From Acidobacterium capsulatum ATCC 51196 (lineage in GTDB: Bacteria > Acidobacteriota > Terriglobia > Terriglobales > Acidobacteriaceae): a stretch of 64,000 bases of DNA. Both the position numbers and the translations under genes were made by a program. The stretch is taken from positions 1,922,001 through 1,986,000 of the forward strand of contig NC_012483.1 in NCBI RefSeq assembly GCF_000022565.1. Reading direction: 5' to 3'. Below the pieces are notes generated by a model. The model saw nothing but the letters and a program-made list of their open reading frames with translations, had not been told where the DNA came from and made no database searches. Below are positions 25,291 to 34,176 of this stretch, one piece after another; within the stretch, counting starts at the first letter, position 1, and every line of letters starts with the position of its first letter.

Positions 25291-26073
25291 ATGGTTTTTA
25301 CGGCTTCTCCCGCACTGAGTATCGTGATTCCCGCTTACAACGAGAGCGCCCGCATCGGCCATGCGCTGGATGAGGTGCTGGCCTGCGTGGCCGCGCGCCA
25401 GTGGAATGCCGAGGTGCTGGTGGTGAATGACGGCTCCAGCGACCAGACGGCCGAGATTGTGCGGGGCTATGCGCGGCAGCACCCCGAGTTGCGGCTGATT
25501 GAGAATGACGGCAATCGCGGCAAGGGCTACAGCGTGCGGCACGGCATGCTCAAGGCGCGCGGCGAAATCGTGATGTTCACCGACGCGGATCTCTCCGCGC
25601 CGATCATCGAGGCCGAGAGCCTGATGGCCGCCATTCAGGGCGGGGCCGATGTGGCGATCGGCTCGCGCTGGCTCGACCGCAGCCGGCAGACCATGCACCA
25701 GCCGCTGTACCGGCGCTTCTTTGGCCGCTGCTTCAACGGCGTGACCCGGCTGATCATGCGGCTGCCCTTTGCCGACACCCAGTGCGGCTTCAAGGCCTTT
25801 CGCCGCAGCGTGGCGCACACCATCTTCCAGTTGCAGCGCATCGAGCGGTGGGGCTTTGACCCGGAGCTGCTCTTCATTGCGCTCAAGCGCGGCTACCGAG
25901 TGGTGGAGGTTCCGGTGACATGGGGCCACGACGAACGGACGCGCATCAGCTACCTGCGCGATGGCATGAAGATGCTGGAGGAGCTGGCGTGCATTCGCTG
26001 GTGGTCGCTGACCGGCGTGTATGACAAGCCGGTGCGCGAGCTGACACCCAGCGTGCCGGCAGTGAAGAGCTGA
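25291..26073 (+). CDS. dolichyl-phosphate glycosyltransferase-like GT2
   Basis: 260 residues of the GT2 family. SIVIPAYNESARI, VVNDGSSDQT and the metal-binding FTDADLSAP match the dolichyl-phosphate beta-glucosyl/mannosyltransferase (ALG5/DPM1-like) branch, as does DTQCGFKAFRR. It has no C-terminal membrane helices, so it probably acts on the inner leaflet. It likely charges a polyprenyl phosphate (undecaprenyl in bacteria) with a hexose. It stands alone, closed by a hairpin terminator. Confidence 0.87.
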   Translation: MVFTASPALSIVIPAYNESARIGHALDEVLACVAARQWNAEVLVVNDGSSDQTAEIVRGYARQHPELRLIENDGNRGKGYSVRHGMLKARGEIVMFTDADLSAPIIEAESLMAAIQGGADVAIGSRWLDRSRQTMHQPLYRRFFGRCFNGVTRLIMRLPFADTQCGFKAFRRSVAHTIFQLQRIERWGFDPELLFIALKRGYRVVEVPVTWGHDERTRISYLRDGMKMLEELACIRWWSLTGVYDKPVRELTPSVPAVKS

Positions 26074-26110
26074 AAGCACCCGGCTTCCGGAAAGAACTTT
26101 GAGCACGGAA

Positions 26111-26140
26111 ATGCGCTCCCTTTTTCTTCGGGGAGCGCAT
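26111..26140. terminator. hairpin between convergent genes
   Basis: ATGCGCTCCC (26111-26120) and GGGAGCGCAT (26131-26140) form a perfect 10-bp stem around a T-rich loop. It lies between the ends of the glycosyltransferase and the small zinc-ribbon gene and could serve both. Confidence 0.7.
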
Positions 26141-26160
26141 AGGTGTCTCTGCGGGCTGGG

Positions 26161-26433
26161 TCAGGAGGCGAGCGGACGCCGGTGCGGCGTCACATCGGGC
26201 AGGTCGAGCGACTCGACCGGGCGCGGCGTGACCTTGGGCAGCAGTTGTACCTCTTCGCCTTTGCGGGCCAGCACAAAGCGCTGGGCGCAGGGGCCGCAAA
26301 GCCAATAGTGCTCGAGGCGGTGGACGGGCTTGCCGCCATCGACGGGGTCCTGAACATCAAACACAAAAATTCGGCCTTCCCGCAAATAGTGCAGGGGTTT
26401 CGCGCACTGCGGGTTGGAGCATTGATCGACCAT
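26161..26433 (-). CDS. small zinc-ribbon-type protein
   Basis: 90 residues from the ATG at 26433, which has GAGGGAAATC upstream. Two cysteine pairs, CSNPQC near the start and CGPC near residue 49, can bind one zinc. HYLREGRIFVFDV and HYWLCGPCAQRF surround the second pair. The C-terminal 30 residues are Pro/Arg-rich and probably unstructured. Function unknown; similar small proteins are common in acidobacteria as far as I recall. Confidence 0.72.
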   Translation of the reverse strand: MVDQCSNPQCAKPLHYLREGRIFVFDVQDPVDGGKPVHRLEHYWLCGPCAQRFVLARKGEEVQLLPKVTPRPVESLDLPDVTPHRRPLAS

Positions 26434-26790
26434 GATTTCCCTCACAACAAATGGTCCGCGCCGGGGAGTTACCCGGACGGAGCAGGGGTGGACAGCCGGG
26501 GGGATCGCGCTCAAGCCGGGCCCGGACTACTTAGCTAAGACGCCAAATTGCAGAATGCTGTCTGCACTAGCTATCGGGTTAGATGGCAACTCCCATGAGT
26601 CGTGACATGAAAAGCAGGAAAAATTTTCGTGAGAACTGAAATAGTTTCCTCCCCCGGAAGGGCCGGCCAGCCAGGCTTCTGAAAGGGAGGCAATGAAACT
26701 CGACGCGGGTGCTCTTTCTATGGGGCATGAGCGAGTAGAAGCTCGATTCTGCTTGAGCCGGACCGGCGGGGACCTTATGCTGGCGGGAAC
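26434..26790. other. 357-bp gap, lower GC in the middle
   Basis: No convincing gene. The segment about 26520-26650 is visibly richer in A and T than the flanking genes (for instance AGGAAAAATTTTCG near 26616-26630). It probably holds divergent promoters for the zinc-ribbon gene and the ABC transporter. I could not match a known riboswitch. Confidence 0.5.
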
Positions 26791-27576
26791 ATGGAAATCT
26801 CCGCAATCGAAACGCAGAATGTGACGCGCCGCTTTGGCGAGTTTGTGGCCGTCGAAGACCTGAGCCTGAAGGTGGCTCCGGGGCAGTTTTTCGGCTTTCT
26901 GGGGCCGAACGGCGCGGGCAAATCGACCACGATCAAGATGCTCACAGGGCTGCTGTCGCCCACGTCCGGCTCGCTGCGCGTGCTGGGCCATGACATGGCG
27001 TCGGACGGGATTGCGGCCAAGCGCCAGATGGGCGTGGTGCCGGAGGGGCTGGCGCTGTTTGGGCGGCTGACGGCGGCCGAGTATCTGCGTTTTGTGGGGC
27101 GCATGTATGGGCTGGAGGCGGCGGTGATCCGCCAGCGCGTGCCCGAGTTGCTCGAGTTCATGCATCTGGCCAATGAGCCGAAGAAGCTCATCACCGATTT
27201 CTCGCACGGCATGCAGAAGAAGCTGGCGCTCGCGGCGGCGGTGATTCACGGGCCGAAGGTGCTCTTTCTGGACGAGCCCTTTGAGGGCGTGGACGCCGTG
27301 GCCGCCGTGACGCTCAAGAATATGCTGCAGGGCATGATTGCGCGCGGGGCGACCATCTTTTTGACCTCGCACGTGCTGGAGATTGTGGAGCGGCTGTGCA
27401 GCCATGTGGCCATCATTCGCCAGGGGCGGCTGGTGGCGAACGGTTCGCTCGAAGAGCTGCGGCAGGGCGTGGCCTCAAGCGAGACGGGACGGAAGCGGAC
27501 ACTCGAAGAGATTTTTCTGGACGTGGTGGGCGGCCAGCACGAGGATGAAGCGCAGGAGCTGTCATGGCTCGCGTAG
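26791..27576 (+). CDS. ABC transporter ATP-binding protein
   Basis: 261 residues. Walker A is GPNGAGKST (38-46), the Walker B segment is VLFLDEPFEGVD, the signature loop is the variant SHGMQKK, and an H-loop is seen in FLTSHVLEIVE. It belongs to the ABC-2 type export family (NatA/CcmA-like). Its last 13 bases overlap the permease gene, so the two proteins form one transporter. The exported substrate is unknown. Confidence 0.93.
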   Translation: MEISAIETQNVTRRFGEFVAVEDLSLKVAPGQFFGFLGPNGAGKSTTIKMLTGLLSPTSGSLRVLGHDMASDGIAAKRQMGVVPEGLALFGRLTAAEYLRFVGRMYGLEAAVIRQRVPELLEFMHLANEPKKLITDFSHGMQKKLALAAAVIHGPKVLFLDEPFEGVDAVAAVTLKNMLQGMIARGATIFLTSHVLEIVERLCSHVAIIRQGRLVANGSLEELRQGVASSETGRKRTLEEIFLDVVGGQHEDEAQELSWLA

Positions 27577-29255
27577 GGGCTGGCGCGGGCGCGGCGGCGG
27601 AAGCCGGAGCTGGGATCTTCTCGCGGGCCTCGCGGCAGCAGTACGCCGCGATTGTGCGCATGCGCTTTGACATGCTGGGCCACTCGGTGCGCACCTCGCG
27701 CGGGGCCTTTGACCTGATTTCGCAACTGGTGTCGTGGGGCGTGTTTTCGGTGTGGGGGCTGGGCATCGCGACCGGCTTCGGCTTTGGCGCGTACCACGCG
27801 GTAGAGGGGCATCATGCCGGGCTGCTGGTGCTGCTGCTGTGGGCGGCGCTGATGATCTGGCAGCTCGTGCCGGTCATGGCCGTGTCGTTTCGAGAGACGG
27901 TCGATCTCTCCAGCCTGCTGCGGTTTCCTATCGGTTTCGGCGCGTATTCGCTGCTGTTTCTGATCTTCGGGCTGCTCGATGTGGCGACCATTCTGGGCAC
28001 GGCCGCACTGGCCGGGCTGGCCGTGGGCGCGGGAGTGGCCGATGCCGGAATGCTGGCGTGGCTTTTGCCGGCGCTGGCGGTGTTCGGCATCTTTAACCTG
28101 CTGCTGACGCGCGCCGTGTTTGCGTGGGTGGATCGCTGGCTGGCCAAGCGGCGCTCGCGCGAGATTCTGGGCGTCTGTTTTTTTCTGATGATTCTGGGCT
28201 TTCAGTTGCTGAATCCCGCGTTGTATGGCGGCGAGGGCCACACGCATGCGCAGGCGGCCTGGCTGGTCGCGCACGCGCATACGCTGTTGGCCGTGAACCG
28301 CTGGCTGCCTCCGGGCCTGGTGGCGGCGGCCGGGCAGGGCGGCGCGGCGCTGGGGACTTCGCTGGCCGGACTGCTGCTTTATGCCGTAGCGGCAGGCAGC
28401 CTGCTCGGTCTGCGGCTGGGCAAACAGTACCGCGGCGAGAGCCTGAGCGAAGCTCCGGCACGCGCGGCCAGCAGCGGCAAGGCGCGTGAGGGGCGCGCGT
28501 GGTTTGATGTCTCCGGACTCGTCTCTGGCCCGGTGGGGGCAATTTTTGTGAAGGAGGCGCGGTACCTGATGCGCGCCTACCAGTTGATTTACTCGCTGGT
28601 GGCGCCGCTGATTCTTGTGGTGGTCTTCAGCGCGCGGCACAGCCGGCCGGGCGCGCCGACGCTTCCGGCGGAATACGTGATTCCCATGGGCGCGGCCTAT
28701 GCGTTTCTGGGGCTGACGCGCATGCTCTACAACAGCCTGGGCACGGATGGGCCGGGGCTCGGGTTTTACTTCACCTCGCCGGTGCCGCTGCGCACCGTGA
28801 TGCTCGGCAAGAATCTCTTTCACCTGACGCTGCTGCTCGTGGAACTGGTGGCCGTCTGGACGGTAGCGGCGCTGCGGGTAGGATGGCATGATCCGCAACT
28901 GCTGGTGTTGACCTTGTGCGCGCTGGTTTTCGCGATTCCGGCGGAGTTCACGGCGGGCAACATTCTCTCGATTCAGTCGCCGTATGCGGTGAACTTCTCA
29001 AAGCTGGGCCGGCCGCAGGGCGCGGGCGCGAATGCCCTGATGAGCCTGCTGGTGCAGGCGGTGGTGGCGGGCCTTGGGGCGGCGATTTTCAATGGCGCAT
29101 ATCACCTCGGCAACCTGTGGCTGGCCGCGCCGGCATTTCTGGTGCTGGGCGTGATCGCCGCCCTGGCCTACTGGCGGGTGCTGGGCAATGTGGAGACGAT
29201 GGCCCGGAACAGGATTGAGCCGCTGCTGCAGGACCTGGCGAAGACAGTGAATTAG
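27564..29255 (+). CDS. ABC transporter permease
   Basis: 563 residues with about ten or more hydrophobic segments. The N-terminus is Ala/Gly-rich, and a hydrophilic loop falls near residues 290-320. The architecture, with a first half ending in LLLTRAVFAWVDRWL and a later KEARYLMRAYQLIYSLVAP, resembles large ABC-2 type permeases of acidobacteria. It pairs with the ATPase gene that overlaps its start by 13 bases. The substrate cannot be told from sequence. Confidence 0.85.
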   Translation: MARVGAGAGAAAEAGAGIFSRASRQQYAAIVRMRFDMLGHSVRTSRGAFDLISQLVSWGVFSVWGLGIATGFGFGAYHAVEGHHAGLLVLLLWAALMIWQLVPVMAVSFRETVDLSSLLRFPIGFGAYSLLFLIFGLLDVATILGTAALAGLAVGAGVADAGMLAWLLPALAVFGIFNLLLTRAVFAWVDRWLAKRRSREILGVCFFLMILGFQLLNPALYGGEGHTHAQAAWLVAHAHTLLAVNRWLPPGLVAAAGQGGAALGTSLAGLLLYAVAAGSLLGLRLGKQYRGESLSEAPARAASSGKAREGRAWFDVSGLVSGPVGAIFVKEARYLMRAYQLIYSLVAPLILVVVFSARHSRPGAPTLPAEYVIPMGAAYAFLGLTRMLYNSLGTDGPGLGFYFTSPVPLRTVMLGKNLFHLTLLLVELVAVWTVAALRVGWHDPQLLVLTLCALVFAIPAEFTAGNILSIQSPYAVNFSKLGRPQGAGANALMSLLVQAVVAGLGAAIFNGAYHLGNLWLAAPAFLVLGVIAALAYWRVLGNVETMARNRIEPLLQDLAKTVN

Positions 29256-29314
29256 TCCGGTCGAGATGGGGAGTGATCCCTCAGGGGCTGAAGCGCTCTT
29301 TCCTTTTTGTGGCC

Positions 29315-29483
29315 CGGATGTACGGGCTGAAGCCCGCACCCTTCAGGATGGCGTGAAGGCGGGCATGGTGGGAGAAACTTCGGGCTGCGTTTGGCGGCCG
29401 AGGCGTCGCCGGAATTCTTCCTGCCCCGTGAACGAAGACCTGTTCCCGGGGGCCCCGGTTCGGCCGCTGGCCTCAGAATGACG
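29315..29483. repeat. mosaic of dispersed repeat fragments
   Basis: ACGGGCTGAAGCCCG forms a small stem at about 29320-29336. GGTGGGAGAAAC, GGAATTCTTCC and CTCAGAATGACGC recur, diverged, in the core at 7.38-7.48 kb. GAACGAAGACCTGTTC followed by GGGGGCCCCG (29430-29457) recurs at 41524-41552. No gene is seen between the permease and the S9 peptidase (29256-29641). Confidence 0.7.
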
Positions 29484-29496
29484 CATCCTGAGGCAG

Positions 29497-29552
29497 GCTT
29501 GCTGTCTTGCTGACTTGCTGACTCGCTGACTTGCTGACCCGCTGACTCGCTT
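29497..29552. repeat. octamer repeat array (ACTTGCTG type)
   Basis: Seven contiguous 8-bp units: GCTTGCTG, TCTTGCTG, ACTTGCTG, ACTCGCTG, ACTTGCTG, ACCCGCTG, ACTCGCTT. Their reverse complement (CAGCRAGT) matches the octamer arrays at 44581 and 63277. Confidence 0.85.
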
Positions 29553-29573
29553 CCCTCAGTCCCCGGTAAAGCT

Positions 29574-29620
29574 ACAGGCAAAAAAACGGCATGGACTTCG
29601 TGGAGAAGCCCATGCCGTTT
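29574..29620 (-). terminator. terminator of the S9 peptidase gene
   Basis: On the minus strand AAACGGCATGG and CCATGCCGTTT form an 11-bp stem (29584-29594 with 29610-29620), followed by a run of T residues and GCC. It is a typical intrinsic terminator. Confidence 0.9.
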
Positions 29621-29641
29621 GGCTTTGACCGCGCGCCCGGC

Positions 29642-31822
29642 TCAGTGCGAGACGGGTGTCGTTTTGACGCCGATGTTCCAGCCCTCGAAGGCCCAGACGT
29701 CGGCATCCTGCTGAATCTCCTTGTCGGTGGGCATGTAGTCGTGGGCCGTGCTGCCGGTGGTGCGCAGCAGGATCGGGTTGGCGCAGCCCTGGGCCTGCTG
29801 AATCTTCGCCGCGAATTTGAACTCGTGGCTGGGCACCACGCGGTCGTCATCCCATGAGGTGGTGATGAGGGTCGGCGGATAGCAGGTTCCCTTGTGAACG
29901 TTGTCGAGCGGCGAGTACTTGATGAGCCAGTCAAATGCCTTCTGGTTGGCCGAGCTGCCATACTCCGAAACCCAGAACGAGCCGCCGGAGAACTTCTGAT
30001 ACTGCAGCATGTCGAGCACGCCGTGGCCGATGTAGGCCGCGCCAAAGAGCTGCGGGCGCTCGGTGATCGACGCGCCGGTCAGCAGGCCGCCGTTGGAGTA
30101 GCCCTGAATGGCCAGATGCTTCGGCGAGGTGTAGCCCTGCTGGTAGAGATATTTGGCCGCCCAGGCGAAGTCATCAAACACGTTCTGCTTTTTGCCGAGC
30201 ATGCCGGCGTGGTGCCACTTTTCTCCGTAGACGGCTCCGCCGCGCAGGTTGGGCACGGCATAGACGCCGCCGAGTTCGAGCCACACCGGCAGAATGGGGT
30301 CAAAGCGCGGCGTGATGGTGATGTCAAAGCCGCCGTAGGCATACATGATGGTGGGGTGGGTGCCGTCGAGCTTGATTCCCTTCCGGGCGACGATGAACAT
30401 CGGCACCATCGTGCCGTCTTTGGACGGGTAGAAGACCTGTCTGGTCTGGTAGGGCGAGGCGTTGAAGCGAATGTGCGGCCGGAAGAGCACCGAGGTGGTG
30501 TTGGCCGCGGTGCTGTAGTGATAGATGGTCGTGGGATAGAGGAACGAGGTGAAGGAGTAGTAGACCTGAGGCGAGTCCTTGCGGGCCGAAATGCCATTCA
30601 CTGAGCCCAGCGTGGGCAGCGGCAGGGTATGCAGGCGCTGGCCGCTGGTGGAGAAAAGTTCCAGGCGGCTCTTGGCCACGTCCTGCAGGTTGACGAGCAG
30701 CTTGCCGTCGGTGAGCGCGGCGCTGGCAATGACCGCCTTCGACTCGGGCACGAGGGTCTTCCACGCGGCGCGGTCAGGATGGGCAAAGCTGGTGGCGACG
30801 ATGCGGCCCTGCGGCGCTTCATAAGTGGTCTGCAGGTAGAGCGTGTTGCCGATGTGGCCAATGGGCGTGTAGGACGCATCGTTCTGCGTGTAGAGCGGCT
30901 CGATCTTCGCCGTTACGTCAGGATGCGCGGGATTGCCCAGGTTCGCGTAGAAAAGCTCGTTGTTGCTGATGGAGTTGTTCGTCAGAAAGATGTAGAGATA
31001 GTGGCCGTCTTCGCTGACGTCGCCGCCGATGGAGGCCTGCGGCAGGTCAGGGCGCGCGTAGATCAGCTTGTCGGCGGACTGCGGCGTGCCGAGCGCATGG
31101 TAGTAGAGCTTCTGGTTGACGATGGCGTGGCTGATGGCCTTTTCGCCGCCGGGCGGCTCCGGGTAGCGCGAGTAGAAGAAGCCTTTGCCGTCATGCGTCC
31201 AGGAGATGCCGGAGAACTTGACCCAGCGCACTACGTCGGCGGTGGGCTTGCCGGTGGCCACGTTGAGCACATGAATCGACTCCCAGTCAGAGCCGCCGTT
31301 GGAGAGCGCATAGGCAAGGTATTTGCCGTCGGGCGAGGGCCGCGTACCGGCCAGCGCAATGGAGCCATCAGGCGAAAGCGTATTGGGGTCAAGCAGCACG
31401 CGCGGCTGCGCGGTGGGCGAGCTTTGCACGAAAACGACGCTCTGGTTTTGCAGGCCCGAGTTGCGGCGGAAGAAGAGCATGCCGTTCTGCAACTGCGTGG
31501 GCGTGCCTTCCTTGGCGTAGTTCCAGAGCTCGGTGAGGCGATGGTCCATCCAGCCGCGAATGGGAATGCTGGACAGGTAGCTGCTGGTCACCTTGTTCTC
31601 GGCGGCCACCCACTGGTGCAGTTCGGGGCTGGTCAGATTGTCCATCCACTCATAGGGCACGGGCACCTTGGTGCCAAAGTAGTTGGCGACGGTTTTGTCG
31701 CGGTGCGCCACGGGGTAGTGCAGAGCCTGCGCGCCGAGGGGCGCGAGCGATGCGGCAGAAACGGCAGCCAGCACGCAGAGGCTGCGGAGACGATGCCTGA
31801 TCGAAAGCATTCCTGAGACCAT
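29642..31822 (-). CDS. secreted prolyl oligopeptidase family (S9A) peptidase
   Basis: About 726 residues from the ATG at 31822, which has CAAAGG upstream; ATGs at 31843 and 31810 are alternatives. A signal peptide ends near LGAQA. A beta-propeller domain follows (about residues 60-420). The C-terminal alpha/beta hydrolase has the nucleophile in GYSNGG, the Asp in WDDDRV and the His in TAHDYMP, about 583, 667 and 701 when counted from 31843. The His context differs from the usual GHG. It cleaves after proline in short peptides, probably in the periplasm. Confidence 0.92.
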   Translation of the reverse strand: MVSGMLSIRHRLRSLCVLAAVSAASLAPLGAQALHYPVAHRDKTVANYFGTKVPVPYEWMDNLTSPELHQWVAAENKVTSSYLSSIPIRGWMDHRLTELWNYAKEGTPTQLQNGMLFFRRNSGLQNQSVVFVQSSPTAQPRVLLDPNTLSPDGSIALAGTRPSPDGKYLAYALSNGGSDWESIHVLNVATGKPTADVVRWVKFSGISWTHDGKGFFYSRYPEPPGGEKAISHAIVNQKLYYHALGTPQSADKLIYARPDLPQASIGGDVSEDGHYLYIFLTNNSISNNELFYANLGNPAHPDVTAKIEPLYTQNDASYTPIGHIGNTLYLQTTYEAPQGRIVATSFAHPDRAAWKTLVPESKAVIASAALTDGKLLVNLQDVAKSRLELFSTSGQRLHTLPLPTLGSVNGISARKDSPQVYYSFTSFLYPTTIYHYSTAANTTSVLFRPHIRFNASPYQTRQVFYPSKDGTMVPMFIVARKGIKLDGTHPTIMYAYGGFDITITPRFDPILPVWLELGGVYAVPNLRGGAVYGEKWHHAGMLGKKQNVFDDFAWAAKYLYQQGYTSPKHLAIQGYSNGGLLTGASITERPQLFGAAYIGHGVLDMLQYQKFSGGSFWVSEYGSSANQKAFDWLIKYSPLDNVHKGTCYPPTLITTSWDDDRVVPSHEFKFAAKIQQAQGCANPILLRTTGSTAHDYMPTDKEIQQDADVWAFEGWNIGVKTTPVSH

Positions 31823-31952
31823 CCTTTGAGTTTTGAAGAACATTCAGGGTATGCGAGGGCGCATGGGGATGCAAGCGGGCAGCCTGCGCAAATGCGGACG
31901 GAAAGAGGACTGCGGAATGGGCAGGGCCACCTGCATGGGCGGCCCTGAAAGA

Positions 31953-32279
31953 CTACCGTGGAAGCGGAGGATGGGCGCGATGCGCGATCCAGAATTGGCG
32001 CGCGCGCTGCTGCAGGGCGTCCGGATCGAGGCGGCCGGTCCAGAGAGCGATGCCGATCGCAAGCAGCAGCCCGCTGAGCATCCATTGACGGAACTGCTCG
32101 GCGTTCCGGGCGTGATCCTCTTCGAGATAAAGCGCTAGCTGGGCCGGATTGCCGGAGGCGGCCAGCTCAAGGTTGAGCCGCTGCGCATTGCAGTACCGGT
32201 ACTCAAAACGATGCCACGCGGCAGTGGCAAAAAGAATGACAGCCAGTCCAATGGCAACTCCCGCAACCCACTTCCTCAT
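31953..32279 (-). CDS. small two-helix membrane protein, hypothetical
   Basis: 108 residues from the ATG at 32279, which has GAGGG about ten bases upstream; an ATG at 32300 is an alternative. There are two hydrophobic segments (about residues 5-20 and 65-80), separated by a hydrophilic stretch with RFEYRYCNAQRLNLEL. Family unknown. It lies 131 bases beyond the start of the peptidase gene and reads in the same direction. Confidence 0.62.
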   Translation of the reverse strand: MRKWVAGVAIGLAVILFATAAWHRFEYRYCNAQRLNLELAASGNPAQLALYLEEDHARNAEQFRQWMLSGLLLAIGIALWTGRLDPDALQQRARQFWIAHRAHPPLPR

Positions 32280-32402
32280 GCGGCGATTCCCTCTTGGCAT
32301 GCGAGTCTAGCACCTCATCCCGGTGAGATAGCCAGCAAAAAATGCTGGTGATGTGCTTGGATGCAAAAGATTTGAAGGAGGGTCGCCCCGGCGCGATGGG
32401 GA

Positions 32403-33872
32403 CTACGGCTGCGCCGAAGCCACCTGCACGCCATGGAAGGCCTGATCGACAATGCCGAGATTGCGCGCGAAGCCGAGCTTGGCCTCGTTGTACTGCAATT
32501 CGCTGCGGATGTAGCGGGTTTGCGCCTGCGCGACGGTAGCCTGAGCTTCAATGACGGGCAGGTTGGTATCGACCCCGGCGACATAGCGCTCGGTGGTGTC
32601 AGCAAGCGTCTCATTGGCCAGATGCAGATTGCTGGCGGCCACCTGCATCAGTTGCGATGAGGTTTCCACATCGAGCATGCTGTCACGCAACTGCTCATCG
32701 ATCTTCTGCTTGAGGTCCTGCATCTGCGTGCGCAGTTCATCGAGCTGCGCCTCGGCTACATCGTGATCGCCGCGAAACTTGGCTTCCTGAAAGATCGGAA
32801 TCGACAGCGTGCCCACAGCGGCAAAGGTGCCATGATAAAGGCCGCCGGAGATGCCGGTGACGCCCCAGTTGCCACTGAAGGAGAGGCTGGGCAACCGCTG
32901 GTGCGAAGCCGCTTTGCGCTCGTAGAAGGCCGCGTGAATTTCGGCCCGGAGCGTCTGGTAGTCCTGCCGGTTTTGGTACGCCTCAAGCCGCGCGCGGTCG
33001 ATGGGCATGAGCGGCAGGTTGGCATAGGGCGCGGCCTCGGCAAGCGCAATCTTCTGCTCCGGGGCGAGGCCGATGGCGCGATTGAGCGCGATCTTGCTCT
33101 TGGCGAAGCTGTCCTCGGCCTGCAACAGAGCCTGTTGCTGTTGCTGGTAGGCCACGCGGGCGCGCAACACGTCGAGTCCGGCAACGGTGCCGGCTTCGTG
33201 CTCGTCCTCGGAGTGGCGAAGCGTGACGGCCTCGCTGCGCAGCAGGGCGCGGGCCATGTGCACCTGGGTGCCAGAGGCGAGCGCCTCAAGATAGAGATCG
33301 CCCACATTGAGCACGACCAGCCCATAGGCGGAGTTGGCGCTGTAATCCGTGGCATTGACGGCGGCATTGGCGGCGCGCCAGGCATCCCACCCGGCCCAGT
33401 TGAAGAGCTGCTGCGAGAGATTCAGTTGGGCGGTGGTGACATCCACCTTGGTAATGAAGGGGAACGGAGCATTGCTGCCCGGATCCAGCCGGGCAAACTG
33501 CGCGGCCTCGGCCTCATGAAAGCCCTGCGCCGCCAGGTTGTACTGATGCACGCCGGTCTCGGCATGCAGAGAAATGTTGGGCGTGAGGTAGTTGATGGTC
33601 TGCAGCTTCTCGGCCCGGATGTTCTTCTGCTTGACGTGCGCCAGTTGCAGGCCCAGATTGTGCGCGATGCCCATGCGAATGGCCTCGTCGAGCGTCAGGC
33701 TCATCACGCCGGGCTGCAGCGCCAGCGGGCGCACGCTGCCCAGATAGGCATTCTCCAGTGAACTCGTGGGGGAGGGATTGTTCGGCAGGCTGCTCGACGC
33801 GCTCTGCGCACCGGCCATGCAGGCCAGGCTGACGAGCAGCGCGGCAACTCCTATTTTTCGGGCAGTCTTCAT
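32403..33872 (-). CDS. TolC-family outer membrane efflux protein
   Basis: About 489 residues from the ATG at 33872, which opens a signal peptide (MKTARKIGVAALLVSLACMAGAQ, split here by its cleavage site). A longer form from 33920 is possible. The mature protein is helical with the two pseudo-repeats of TolC proteins: SLTLDEAIRMGIAHNLGL near the start and LDELRTQMQDLKQKIDEQL in the second half. It would form a trimeric outer-membrane channel for an efflux or secretion system. No inner-membrane partner genes are adjacent. Confidence 0.88.
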   Translation of the reverse strand: MKTARKIGVAALLVSLACMAGAQSASSSLPNNPSPTSSLENAYLGSVRPLALQPGVMSLTLDEAIRMGIAHNLGLQLAHVKQKNIRAEKLQTINYLTPNISLHAETGVHQYNLAAQGFHEAEAAQFARLDPGSNAPFPFITKVDVTTAQLNLSQQLFNWAGWDAWRAANAAVNATDYSANSAYGLVVLNVGDLYLEALASGTQVHMARALLRSEAVTLRHSEDEHEAGTVAGLDVLRARVAYQQQQQALLQAEDSFAKSKIALNRAIGLAPEQKIALAEAAPYANLPLMPIDRARLEAYQNRQDYQTLRAEIHAAFYERKAASHQRLPSLSFSGNWGVTGISGGLYHGTFAAVGTLSIPIFQEAKFRGDHDVAEAQLDELRTQMQDLKQKIDEQLRDSMLDVETSSQLMQVAASNLHLANETLADTTERYVAGVDTNLPVIEAQATVAQAQTRYIRSELQYNEAKLGFARNLGIVDQAFHGVQVASAQP

Positions 33873-34176
33873 CAGAACTGGGCGGCCTCGGGCAAGCGTT
33901 CTTTTCAGGTTTCCTCTCATTAGATAGGGTAACGAAGCTCAGGTTGCCAAAATTCACCGGCAAAGCGGATTTGCTCTACAACAGGGGGACAGCCCGGCAT
34001 TTGACGCTGGTAAAAACTGGCGAACAATGCGGGTTGGCGGAGCCGGTTCGCCAAGCAACAGCACCCCTGCGGTACACATCGTACATGGCAGAACACGATT
34101 TGCCCGTTTTTCTCCTGCGCGGCGTTCGTTCCAGGGCCCCTTCATAGCATGCAGGAAACGGGCCAGGAATGAATGT

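Noticed and set aside
26434-26790. Possible riboswitch before the ABC transporter
   Set aside because: I compared by eye with patterns for glycine, cyclic-di-GMP and cobalamin riboswitches and found no convincing match.
27246-28898. A 550-codon antisense frame over the ABC transporter genes
   Set aside because: Arg/Gln/His-rich shadow frame without domains; the opposite strand has a clear ATPase and permease.
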